64,000 nt of DNA from assembly GCF_001580615.1 (NCBI RefSeq), contig NZ_LHZC01000049.1:62001-126000 (forward strand). Reading direction: 5' to 3'. The position numbers and the translations under genes are program-made. The stretch is from Acetobacter malorum. GTDB taxonomy: Bacteria; Pseudomonadota; Alphaproteobacteria; Acetobacterales; Acetobacteraceae. Positions 36,033 through 44,626 of the stretch are shown piece by piece. The notes beneath the pieces were generated by a model. That model had not been told where the DNA came from and ran no database searches. It saw nothing but the letters and a program-made list of their open reading frames with translations. Every line of letters begins with the position of its first letter. Within the stretch, counting starts at the first letter, position 1.

Positions 36033-36556
36033 CAGCTCACCGCCTCCGCGCCAGTAAGAGACGCCGTTGCCACACACAGAAGCAGAAGGGAAACCCCCAT
36101 GAGCAAGCCTTCAACACACAGCAGGCCAAACTCCGGCTGACCGCACAGCCCAACCAGAAAAACCAGCACGACCAGCGCCACATTGCGGAACACGGAAGCC
36201 CATGACAAACGCGCATCCACCCCCGGGATGCACCCGCAGGACAGATGCGTGCGGCCCCGCGCCACGTTAATCCCCATGGCACCTGCAAACACCAGCAGCA
36301 GCACTGCCGAGACCAGTCCGGCCGCCAGCGTAGCTGCACCAGAAAACAGCCAGATGCCAAGCAGGGTTTCCGTCACAATAATGGCGTAGGCAGCCGGAAA
36401 TGCTGCATCCAGCGGCAACAGGCGATAAGCCGCAATATCCGAGGCAAAACGGGCGCTGTCAGTCGCTTTTCCAATGCCCGTGAACAGGAACAGCGCACCA
36501 AACGCCCCGCTGCCCAACGCCCCCAGCATCTGAAGTAAAAGGTTATGCACGCTCAT
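36032..36556 (-). CDS. aauE: AauE/MauE: membrane protein for light-chain maturation
   Basis: 174 residues with four to five membrane segments (about 12-30, 55-74, 76-97, 120-137, 143-165). DoxX/DsbB-like fold with a conserved Cys pair C107-G-C109 in THLSCGCIPG. MauE homologues are required together with MauD for stable light chain. The start overlaps the aauB stop (ATGA), and the stop overlaps the aauD start, so B-E-D-A are tightly coupled. Confidence 0.9.
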   Translation of the reverse strand: MSVHNLLLQMLGALGSGAFGALFLFTGIGKATDSARFASDIAAYRLLPLDAAFPAAYAIIVTETLLGIWLFSGAATLAAGLVSAVLLLVFAGAMGINVARGRTHLSCGCIPGVDARLSWASVFRNVALVVLVFLVGLCGQPEFGLLCVEGLLMGVSLLLLCVATASLTGAEAVS

Positions 36557-37758
36557 TCACCCAGCGCGACGGTGAAGTACAGGTCATCACCCAGATGGGG
36601 CATTTTGTGCAGTTGCTTGCCGCTTTTCATGTCCCAGATAAACAAATCACCCTCATTGTCGTTGGTAAACAGGAGCGGTTTGTCATCCTGCGTGACCCCC
36701 ACCATCGTGGCGGGCACAGGCAGCGGAATACGGCGCACCAGTTTATGCGTTGCGGTATCCAGCTCCCAGATTTCCGTGCCCGCTTTTTTATGGGTCCAGA
36801 ACGTACCTTCATGCATCAGCACAAACAGGTGTCCGCTGGCGTAATGGAGAGCAGAGAGCTGCCAGCCGCCCGGACGCCATGTTTTAGCAAAAGGTGCTTC
36901 AGCAGCCGGTGCTTTTTTCATGCCATCCGCTTCCTGAATAGACCAGGGTGCTTCCACCTTGCTGTCGGCAGAAAGAGCGGTGGGATAAACAAGGCCGCTA
37001 TAGGAAATAAACCACGTTTTGCCATCAGACCGCCGGGTTGGGCTGTGCTCAAAAACAGCGTCCTTTTCCGGATCAAAAAACGGCTTGGTATGTGCAACGT
37101 CCGCTTTACCGTCCGTCAGGCTGACATTGGCAAGGCCACCATCCGCACAGATGGACGTAAACCCGTTATTCCCCCACGGATAGGCCAGTGCACAACCGGG
37201 CAGATCAACCGTCTGGCTAACCTTATGCGTCGCCGTATCCACAACATGCACCGCGTTGGTCGGCACCATGGAAAACACATACACGCGCCCGCCATCCTGA
37301 CTAATGGCAAGATCGTTTTTCTTGGGCGTGACCAGCGCCCTGCCCGGCAGCACTTCATCATTCGTAATAGTCAGCGTCTGCGGATCATACGCGGGCAGAA
37401 GGTCAAGACGATCCCCGCGATTACCACGTGACCAAACCGTCTCCGCCACATAAAACGCCCGACCTTTGGGGTCCTGCACAACGTTGCCGTTATAGGCCGC
37501 CTGCACCATGCCAAGCAGTTTGCCCTTGTCCGCATCCACAACGTAAATACGGCCGTCCTTGGCATGGGTGCCCGCAGTATCCTGCACCAGAATACGATGC
37601 GGCGTGACCGGGGAAAGCTTGATAATGTCGCTTTCTTCTTCCTGCACAACCGGCTCATCTGCCCACGCTTTAAGGGACGCCACGGAAGACGCTCCCAGTG
37701 CCACAAGACCCAGCACAAGAGCCGCCGTGCCGGACCGGAGAGCTGTGGAATAGCGCAT
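36553..37758 (-). CDS. aauB: Aralkylamine dehydrogenase heavy chain
   Basis: 401 residues from the ATG at 37758, behind AAGGGG. A signal peptide (about 1-33, ending KAWA) precedes a seven-bladed beta-propeller typical of amine dehydrogenase heavy chains: repeats such as HRILVQDTAGTHAKDGRIYVV, DGGRVYVFSMVPTNAVHVVD and TEIWELDTATHKLVRRIPLP. It holds the TTQ light chain in an alpha2beta2 complex. It lies 68 bp after the permease gene, the largest gap inside the operon, so an internal promoter is possible there, though I see no good consensus. Confidence 0.93.
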   Translation of the reverse strand: MRYSTALRSGTAALVLGLVALGASSVASLKAWADEPVVQEEESDIIKLSPVTPHRILVQDTAGTHAKDGRIYVVDADKGKLLGMVQAAYNGNVVQDPKGRAFYVAETVWSRGNRGDRLDLLPAYDPQTLTITNDEVLPGRALVTPKKNDLAISQDGGRVYVFSMVPTNAVHVVDTATHKVSQTVDLPGCALAYPWGNNGFTSICADGGLANVSLTDGKADVAHTKPFFDPEKDAVFEHSPTRRSDGKTWFISYSGLVYPTALSADSKVEAPWSIQEADGMKKAPAAEAPFAKTWRPGGWQLSALHYASGHLFVLMHEGTFWTHKKAGTEIWELDTATHKLVRRIPLPVPATMVGVTQDDKPLLFTNDNEGDLFIWDMKSGKQLHKMPHLGDDLYFTVALGE

Positions 37759-37826
37759 AAAATCAAACCCCTTGGCTGATAGAGCAGATGAATACGCAGC
37801 AGGACTGCGCAGGGAGAAAAAGAGTG

Positions 37827-39152
37827 TCATTCTCTGGCTCCGGATGCAACGCCACCGGAACGAAGTTTTATCCAGCCACCCAGCGTAACAAGGCACAGAG
37901 CGACCGCCCCAACAGCCAGCTCATGCCGTGTTTCCGGTGCACCAAGCATGGAAAGCAGAACCCCCACGAGCATGACGATTGCCAGCCAGCCCTTCCATGC
38001 GCCCGGCCGATACAACCGCAGCCGCGCGCAGACAATGAGGATATTATAGACCATGATAAATGCCCCGGTTGTGGCAACCAGAAAGGCAAACACCACCCCC
38101 GGAGAGAGCACGGCCGTGGCAGAAACCAGCAACGCCACAGCAGCACTGGCCAGCACAGCCCGGCGCGGCAGATGCGCCTGTGGTGCCATGACCTGCAAGG
38201 CGCGTGGCGCATCCCCCCTGCGGGCCATTTCATACACCACGCGCGATGTCGCGTATAAACCGGAATTGAGCGTGGATAATGTTGCGGACAGAATGACCAG
38301 CGTCATCACCACACTGGCATAGGGCACATGGAAGCGCTCAAGCGTCATCAGGAACGGAGAAATCCCACGCACAGTGTCCGACCAAGGCAGCAGGCATAGA
38401 ATTAAGGTGATTGACGTCAGATAAAAGACCAGCAAACGCAGTGCGACCGTGCGCGTAATCCGGGCAATATTGCGGTCCGGGTTATCTGATTCCAAAGCAG
38501 CAATGGTCGCAATCTCGCTGCCCGTCATGGAAAACAGAACAGTAGGCACCGCAGCCAGAAAGGCAAAATCCCCCATCGGCATAAAGCCACCATGTCCCAG
38601 AAAATTGTCTGCAACCGGCACAGAATGGCCGCCCAGCAACACACAGCCGATCACAACAAACAGACAAATGGCCGCAACCTTGATCAGCGCAAACCAATAC
38701 TCACATTCACCATAATTTCTGACAGACATCAGATTAATGGCTGTCATAACAGCGAGAATGACAATTTCAATCACCGCATACGGCACAGGCACATACGGCG
38801 CGATGAGAGACGCCGAAGCGATCACTTCCACACCAAGCGTTGTCACCCATACCATCCAGTAAACCCATCCGGCCACAAAACCGGGCAATGACCCCAGCGC
38901 ATGGCGGATCTGGCTGACAAAAGACCCATGCCCCGGCGCATGCAAGGCAATATCCCGCAGCATGATGTTGACCAGAAAAACCATCAGGCCGGAGAGGAGA
39001 TAAGAAATCAGGACACTCGGCCCTGCCGTCAGGATAGCCCCAGAGGACCCAATAAAAAGCCCCGCGCCAATCACACCACCAAGAGAAATCATGGTGATAT
39101 GACGCGGCCTCAGGCTTTTAGCCAACTGTGGGCCAGAAGATTGCGCCGTCAC
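37827..39152 (-). CDS. APC superfamily amino acid/amine permease (GabP/AroP-like)
   Basis: 441 residues, about 12 membrane segments. The first helix carries the APC signature ISLGGVIGAGLFIGSSGAIL (about 22-41) with the substrate-binding GxG turn; GSFVSQIRHALG and LSATLSTLNSGLYATSRVVYEMARRG are further family marks. Likely imports an amino acid or amine such as GABA or an aromatic amino acid. The start overlaps the stop of the spermidine-dehydrogenase-like gene by 4 bp, so uptake and periplasmic oxidation genes are made together. Confidence 0.88.
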   Translation of the reverse strand: MTAQSSGPQLAKSLRPRHITMISLGGVIGAGLFIGSSGAILTAGPSVLISYLLSGLMVFLVNIMLRDIALHAPGHGSFVSQIRHALGSLPGFVAGWVYWMVWVTTLGVEVIASASLIAPYVPVPYAVIEIVILAVMTAINLMSVRNYGECEYWFALIKVAAICLFVVIGCVLLGGHSVPVADNFLGHGGFMPMGDFAFLAAVPTVLFSMTGSEIATIAALESDNPDRNIARITRTVALRLLVFYLTSITLILCLLPWSDTVRGISPFLMTLERFHVPYASVVMTLVILSATLSTLNSGLYATSRVVYEMARRGDAPRALQVMAPQAHLPRRAVLASAAVALLVSATAVLSPGVVFAFLVATTGAFIMVYNILIVCARLRLYRPGAWKGWLAIVMLVGVLLSMLGAPETRHELAVGAVALCLVTLGGWIKLRSGGVASGARE

Positions 39153-41131
39153 AGAGTACTTCCCCCCGGCATTGCTGAAACAAACGGGAACGTCTGCCGC
39201 TCCAGCAGTTCTACAACAGCACGGTGCGCCTGTTCAAACGCGGCATCGGTATGCGGGCTGGCCCCGGCATCCGAATTTGCAATAGCAATCCGGCCAAAAG
39301 GCTGACGCGCCTTAACGCAGGGCCGCTCAGACGTTTCTGTAAAAACCCAGTCCAGTGGCTCGTACAGACTATTATACGTATACGCATAACCATGAGGCCA
39401 GCGATTGACTGTTATGGCTGCAATATCCCGCGTGGCATCAAAGCCGCCCGGCCCTAGAATACGCTGTAACTGGCTGCGGATTTCTTTTTCAAACTGTTCA
39501 AACGTCAGTCCCAAGAGCACGCTGCGTCCGGCCCGATATTGCTCACGCTTGGAAAGACCGGGCATCCCGAATGTCTTGATCATCCGGACGACAATCGGCT
39601 TTTCCGGGTCCATGGGGGCTTTCAGTCCGCCGAGAGACATCGGTTCCGCCAGTTGCACCTCTTCAAAAAACATTCCGGGACAGGAAATTTCTGCCACGCC
39701 CAGTTTTTTAAATGCACGCCAGTTTTTTAAGGCAACATTGACGTAAGCAATCGGCCCTTTAACACCATAAGCCAGAGCTTCTTTTTGCGGAGCAGGCAGG
39801 CTGGGCACCATGTAGGGAATAATCATATTCCAGCAAGCCAGCACCACCTGCCGCCCCTGCACTTTGCTGATCTGCGCCGGAGCGGCCTCTCCGGCAGGGG
39901 CACAGAGAACTGAAACTGTTTGTGCCGTCTCCGGCGCACCATCATGCGCAACATGCAGCGCCAGCGTGCCTAACCGGATCCGAACAGGCTGGTTTGGCTG
40001 GTCGAGTTTTTCATAAGCAAACCCGGCAAGACCCATATCATCCTGAGACCGCGCTTTTGTCGCCCCCGGCACCAGATGTGAGACCAAAAGCCGAGCCAAT
40101 GTCGCATTGCCATCAGGAAAGTGAACAGTCTCTTCGGAATCTTTCTGCCGCCCATGCTGGCCACCCTGCAAATCCGACAGCAGGCCATCTGGCACATCCC
40201 CCAGCCCCAGACCGGAAAAACCCGGATACCCCATGACCCACGCAAACAGCGCGGGCAGAGCATCACCCCCAACGCAAAAAATACCTGCGCCTGTTTTTTG
40301 AAATATGGCGACGGCTGTGGGATCAACCTTGGCAATAGTCAGCAGATACTCTTTGTAAGAGAGGGTTGCCAGCGACTTCTTTTTTTCAGGAGCGCTTTGG
40401 CCTGTCATATAATCAGGCTGCGTTGGGGAGACAATCCTGACAAGATCCTGCCGGGCTTTTTCAGAGAGCGGTGCATTTTTCAATGCCTCTTCTGAAATAT
40501 AGCGCCATTGCGAAGCGGCATTTTCTTTGCTTTTAGGCATCAGATAATCATGTGGCCAGATTTCCTGATTGAAAAACAGCCCTGAACGCAGCCCCATCTG
40601 CTCATATAGGTGGTTTGTTTTAAGATTTTCCTTTTTATACGCGTCTATATTCACACTAATGTCGGACAGGATCATCGTCGCCCACTGGTTATAGCGTTCC
40701 GGCGCTTCCATCTCCAGCGTGCCACCGTTGAGAACAAGTCTGTGTCCATCAACAGAAAACTCATTCCTCTTGGCATGGCCACCAAAATCATCATGATTTT
40801 CAATAATCAGAACAGTTTTGTCAGGCCCGGCATATTTGCGATAAAAATGCGCTGCGGCCAGACCACTCAGTCCACCGCCCACCACAACAAGATCATAAAC
40901 TTCATCGGTCTCTTTGATATTTTTTTCCTGAAGGGTGCCATCCCGCAACGCGTGAGCTGCTTCAAACGCCCCGGGATGGCTCCCCCGCAAACCCGTGCGC
41001 AAAGGGGGAGGCACAAAACCCTCTGCGGACGCCGCCTGCGCGGAAGCCGAAAATCCCTTCACACCCCCACTCAGCGCGGTGGAAACCAATATCCCCCCAA
41101 CAAAATCTCGACGTGTGATGCGTGCTGGCAT
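39149..41131 (-). CDS. Exported FAD-dependent amine oxidoreductase resembling spermidine dehydrogenase (SpdH)
   Basis: 660 residues from the ATG at 41131, behind GAGGTCAGA. A Tat signal (ARITRRDFVGGILVSTALSGG) is at the N terminus. An FAD motif YDLVVVGGGLSGLAAAHFYR follows at about 78-97, then LVLNGGTLEMEAP and, near the C terminus, DWVFTETSERP with a flavin-site IAIANSDAGA. Size, Tat export and motif order resemble spermidine dehydrogenase of Pseudomonas, which splits spermidine to 1,3-diaminopropane and 4-aminobutanal and passes electrons to the respiratory chain. I recall the family from memory, so an unrelated amine substrate is possible. It follows the TonB receptor by 46 bp and overlaps the permease gene. 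Confidence 0.72.
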   Translation of the reverse strand: MPARITRRDFVGGILVSTALSGGVKGFSASAQAASAEGFVPPPLRTGLRGSHPGAFEAAHALRDGTLQEKNIKETDEVYDLVVVGGGLSGLAAAHFYRKYAGPDKTVLIIENHDDFGGHAKRNEFSVDGHRLVLNGGTLEMEAPERYNQWATMILSDISVNIDAYKKENLKTNHLYEQMGLRSGLFFNQEIWPHDYLMPKSKENAASQWRYISEEALKNAPLSEKARQDLVRIVSPTQPDYMTGQSAPEKKKSLATLSYKEYLLTIAKVDPTAVAIFQKTGAGIFCVGGDALPALFAWVMGYPGFSGLGLGDVPDGLLSDLQGGQHGRQKDSEETVHFPDGNATLARLLVSHLVPGATKARSQDDMGLAGFAYEKLDQPNQPVRIRLGTLALHVAHDGAPETAQTVSVLCAPAGEAAPAQISKVQGRQVVLACWNMIIPYMVPSLPAPQKEALAYGVKGPIAYVNVALKNWRAFKKLGVAEISCPGMFFEEVQLAEPMSLGGLKAPMDPEKPIVVRMIKTFGMPGLSKREQYRAGRSVLLGLTFEQFEKEIRSQLQRILGPGGFDATRDIAAITVNRWPHGYAYTYNSLYEPLDWVFTETSERPCVKARQPFGRIAIANSDAGASPHTDAAFEQAHRAVVELLERQTFPFVSAMPGGSTL

Positions 41132-41177
41132 TCTGACCTCAGTGTATGACGTGTGCAGGATAGACAGAATTGTAAGG

Positions 41178-43649
41178 TCAGAACTCCGCGCTGACCGTTC
41201 CAAAGAATTCACGCACTGCGCCACGCTCAAGAGACTGATAATCCCCCGACATCGGGTTGCCGTTCTGGCCCATCATGGAGATATATTTGGAGTTAAAGAG
41301 GTTATAGACGTTAAAGTCGACAGAAAGGTTTTTCGCAAAACCAACTTTACCGAAATTATAGCGCGCACCTGTGCTTGCCAGCCAGTATCCGGGCACTGAG
41401 GTATCATTCACATAGCTGAAGTAACGCCTTGAATAATAATGCACGTCAAAATGTGTTTCGAGCCCCTTCCAGCGATAAGACAGATTGGCCTTATACATAA
41501 ACTGCGGGAAGTTAACGATTTTCTTCCCTTTTGTGTAATAAACACCCTCTGACGTATTAATATTCCCGCCATATGTGGAGTGGTTGTAGCTCACGCTATT
41601 ATAGATCGCCAATCCCTTGATCGGTGTAAGGGTCACTGCTGCATCAACACCGTTGGTATGCACCGTTGTGGGTACCACAGTATTGACCGGTGCCAGAATT
41701 GTGCCTTCCGTTGCCGTCTGCAAACGGTTTCTGGCATCCGCATGATACCCTGCCAGACTGGCCTGAATCAGCTTGTCTGTATACCGATATCCCACCGCAT
41801 AGACCCAGTCCTTTTCTGGTGAGAGGTTACGCTGCAACCTGCGGAACGTATCCTGATCCTGCACAGACCATGGAGACTGCCCGACACCATTTGCCGTAAC
41901 CTGATAAGTCCGCATGTTTTCGGCCAGATCAAAGTAGAATTCATGGTTCTTCAGGAAGCGATAACTCGCCCCAACATGCGGGAGGAAGGCACTTGCTGCC
42001 GTCATGCCGCCGTTAGGAAGCGCATCTACGCCGGTATAGTCCGAGTTATTGTAATTTGCGCCACCCGCCGTCGTTGCCAGCATGGATTTGAACCCGGCAG
42101 TAATCCGCAGGTTGGTAATGGGCCGCCAGGTATCCTGCAAATGATAGGTGAAGTTGTTGGTACGCCAGCTAAACCCATACCCCTGCCGGAAGGCACGGCC
42201 ATACACATTATACGGCCCAACAGTTTTAAGCGGTGCCCCTTCCCCCAAAGCTGGTTCATTATACCAGAAAAGCCCGGCATCCTGATTGTTGTTTTCATAC
42301 CAGACGCCTGTATCAATGGTATGATTAGCAATTTTATAGAGAAAGCTTGTCGTAAAGCCATACCGTTCCTGACGGTTCTGCCACACTTCTTCCGAAAGTG
42401 GTGCGCCGGTGCCTTCAGACGGTACGGTTGCATCGGAATACGTGTAATAACCAGTCTGACTGGTGCCATACAGCGTCGTACGCCACCGCAGCGCATCCGT
42501 TAGTTCAAGGTCAAAATTCAGGCCGCCCGTATAGTCAACTTCATGCTGACCGCCGTCATAAAGATACGGAGAGTCACCATTGGCATTAATCGCATCCGTC
42601 GTCGGAAGCGTGACGTTGCCCGCAGCGTAGTTATAGGCCAGTCCGTAATTGGGGTAGAGATGCGGGGTGCGCCAGCCCAGACCATCCAGCATGGCCAGAG
42701 AGGTATCCCAATATCCCCATTCCTGCAGATCACTCCAGTTGAAAAAGGCTTTCATGACACTGTTATTGCCAATCGGCTGCACCAGCTTGGCATCAACCTG
42801 CTGCTGAAACTGGGACCCGCCACCAGCCCACAATCCTTCATCAGACCGGGAATAGGCCGTCATGAACTTGGTACCGGTACTATTCAGCTTACCACTGTCG
42901 AAACGCGCATACGTGCGATAAGAGCTATAGCTCCCAAAGCCCTGAGAGATCTTGCCGCCCAGCTGGTCTTTCGGGTCCCCGGTCTCAAACTGCATCGTTC
43001 CACCCAGCGTGGAGGTCGAGGGAACAGCAACACCGCCCGGCCCTTCGGACACAATTGTGCGCTCAATATCGTCTGAAATAGCCGCCTGAACAATGTTGTA
43101 TCCGTTAGTGCTCTGATACGTCATATCGTTAAGCGGAATGCCATCCAGAGTTGCACCCAGCTGATCCATAAAAAAGCCGCGCACGTAAATGCTGGAGCCC
43201 CACAGATCCAGCCCCATTGGATCTGTGGAACTGAAGCTCACACCCGGCAGGCGATCAACCGCTTTCAGCACAGATGTCCCCGGCGTGAACTGCTCCATGA
43301 TGGCTTTGGAGACAACGTTATCCGCCCCCCGTGAGACACTGCGGTGCGAACTGACTTCCAGCGCCTCACTCCCGCCTTGTACAGGGCCATGATCACGATG
43401 CCGAACAGCAGGCGCCACGCGCCCGGACGCCTTTCGGGAGGTCCCCGATGCAGTCCGCACCGCAGGCTTTCTGCGGGCAACATGATGCGCCTGTGTGGAT
43501 ACAGGAGCAGAAAGCTGCCCTGCCGCGGCCTTTGCACTATCGGGGGCAAGAAGCGCAGGCATTGTTAAGGCCGAGAGGGACAATGCACATCGAAGAGGCA
43601 GTTTGCGGCGGGAAGTGACCATCTCTGCGAGTTTCGTTTTTCTGCTCAC
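41178..43649 (-). CDS. TonB-dependent outer-membrane receptor heading the amine operon
   Basis: About 823 residues. The start is placed at GTG 43649, behind GGAAGAA; ATG 43622 or GTG 43664 are alternatives. A signal peptide with a long positive head (TSRRKLPLRCALSLSALTMPALLA) is followed by a basic Arg/His/Ala-rich linker (about 50-100), a plug domain (VLKAVDRLPGVSFSSTDPMG, YVRGFFMDQLGATLDGIPLND, GPGGVAVPSTSTLGG) and a 22-strand barrel ending in Phe. There is no N-terminal signalling domain, so it does not work through an ECF sigma pathway. As first gene of the operon it should import or bind the operon's substrate, or a metal or cofactor; the ligand is unknown. Confidence 0.88.
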   Translation of the reverse strand: MSRKTKLAEMVTSRRKLPLRCALSLSALTMPALLAPDSAKAAAGQLSAPVSTQAHHVARRKPAVRTASGTSRKASGRVAPAVRHRDHGPVQGGSEALEVSSHRSVSRGADNVVSKAIMEQFTPGTSVLKAVDRLPGVSFSSTDPMGLDLWGSSIYVRGFFMDQLGATLDGIPLNDMTYQSTNGYNIVQAAISDDIERTIVSEGPGGVAVPSTSTLGGTMQFETGDPKDQLGGKISQGFGSYSSYRTYARFDSGKLNSTGTKFMTAYSRSDEGLWAGGGSQFQQQVDAKLVQPIGNNSVMKAFFNWSDLQEWGYWDTSLAMLDGLGWRTPHLYPNYGLAYNYAAGNVTLPTTDAINANGDSPYLYDGGQHEVDYTGGLNFDLELTDALRWRTTLYGTSQTGYYTYSDATVPSEGTGAPLSEEVWQNRQERYGFTTSFLYKIANHTIDTGVWYENNNQDAGLFWYNEPALGEGAPLKTVGPYNVYGRAFRQGYGFSWRTNNFTYHLQDTWRPITNLRITAGFKSMLATTAGGANYNNSDYTGVDALPNGGMTAASAFLPHVGASYRFLKNHEFYFDLAENMRTYQVTANGVGQSPWSVQDQDTFRRLQRNLSPEKDWVYAVGYRYTDKLIQASLAGYHADARNRLQTATEGTILAPVNTVVPTTVHTNGVDAAVTLTPIKGLAIYNSVSYNHSTYGGNINTSEGVYYTKGKKIVNFPQFMYKANLSYRWKGLETHFDVHYYSRRYFSYVNDTSVPGYWLASTGARYNFGKVGFAKNLSVDFNVYNLFNSKYISMMGQNGNPMSGDYQSLERGAVREFFGTVSAEF

Positions 43650-43845
43650 GTCTGTTTCTTCCACTTTAAAATGCCGAAAAAGGCACGCGTTAAAACGCTT
43701 TTCTGCGTTCAGATGAGCCCGAGTTCTATGGAGACATAAGACTTAAAGCTGCCCGGAAAACCTCTGCGCCGTTCGCCTCGTGATGTGAACTTTCTTGCAC
43801 AGATACAAAACAGATTCGGTATCAGCAGTATCTTACGGACCTCAC

Positions 43846-43859
43846 AAGAAACGTTTCTT
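43846..43859. promoter_or_regulatory. Perfect 14-bp palindrome in the divergent TonB receptor / XRE region
   Basis: AAGAAACGTTTCTT. It lies about 200 bp upstream of the receptor operon and about 225 bp upstream of the XRE-cupin gene. This 434-bp intergenic region (43650-44083) also holds a direct repeat of GTATC near 43820-43831 but no gene. The palindrome is a candidate operator for the XRE-cupin regulator or another dimeric factor. Confidence 0.45.
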
Positions 43860-44083
43860 TTATGTGATGATATGGAGAACAATGCCTTATCGCAACAGTT
43901 TTGTGGGTTTTTTTAATCTCCGCACCCTTCAACAGTTGCCACACCATGTGTTCATTATAAAAAACACTTCAAACACCAACAGAACGCTAAAGATATCGTG
44001 TGTCTCCGACGTCCCGCCCTTGCCAGAGCCCTTGGTTTTTCATTACGATTAAAAAATAGAGAGCAGCGAAAGAATCAAATGTC

Positions 44084-44626
44084 ATGGATGTTGGCGGCAC
44101 ACTTTACGCTTTACGCACGCAACGCGGCCTGTCCCAGCGAGAACTGGCGCGGCGATGTGGCGTTGCCAATGGCACAATCTCACTGATTGAATCCAACGCC
44201 ATCAATCCTTCAGTCGGATTGCTGCGTCAGATTGTTCATGCTCTGCCAATGAATTTATCGGAATTTTTCGCGTTTGAGCATCTGGAAGAGCGTAAGCTTT
44301 TCTATCGCGCATCTGAACTGCGGGAGATTGGCGGCAAGGGGATTTCCTACCGCCAGATTGGCACGAACCTGAATGGTCGCGCCTTGCAAATGCTGGATGA
44401 AGTCTACGCCCCCCGTACGGATACCGGTAAAACCATGCTGCACCATACAGGGGAAGAAGGCGGCGTGGTCATCAGTGGGGAAATAGAAGTCACAGTTGCG
44501 GACCAGCGCGCCATTCTCGGCCCCGGCGACGCTTATTATTTTGACAGCAATCTGCCCCACCGCTTTCGCAACATTAGCAAGGAACCCTGCCACATTGTCA
44601 GTGCTGCAACGCCCCCTAGTTTTTAA
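44084..44626 (+). CDS. XRE family regulator with C-terminal cupin (PuuR-like)
   Basis: 180 residues. HTH at about 6-60 (LRTQRGLSQRELARRCGVAN, then TISLIES), cupin at about 110-178 (HTGEEGGVVISGEIEVTV, LGPGDAYYFDSNLPHRFRN). Length, layout and details such as SEFF and the C-terminal HIVSAATPPSF closely follow E. coli PuuR (185 residues), the repressor of putrescine catabolism that responds to putrescine. It is divergent from the amine operon and convergent with the Mo-aldehyde dehydrogenase operon, overlapping its end by 11 bp. A polyamine-responsive regulator for the island is the natural reading (inference). Confidence 0.9.
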   Translation: MDVGGTLYALRTQRGLSQRELARRCGVANGTISLIESNAINPSVGLLRQIVHALPMNLSEFFAFEHLEERKLFYRASELREIGGKGISYRQIGTNLNGRALQMLDEVYAPRTDTGKTMLHHTGEEGGVVISGEIEVTVADQRAILGPGDAYYFDSNLPHRFRNISKEPCHIVSAATPPSF

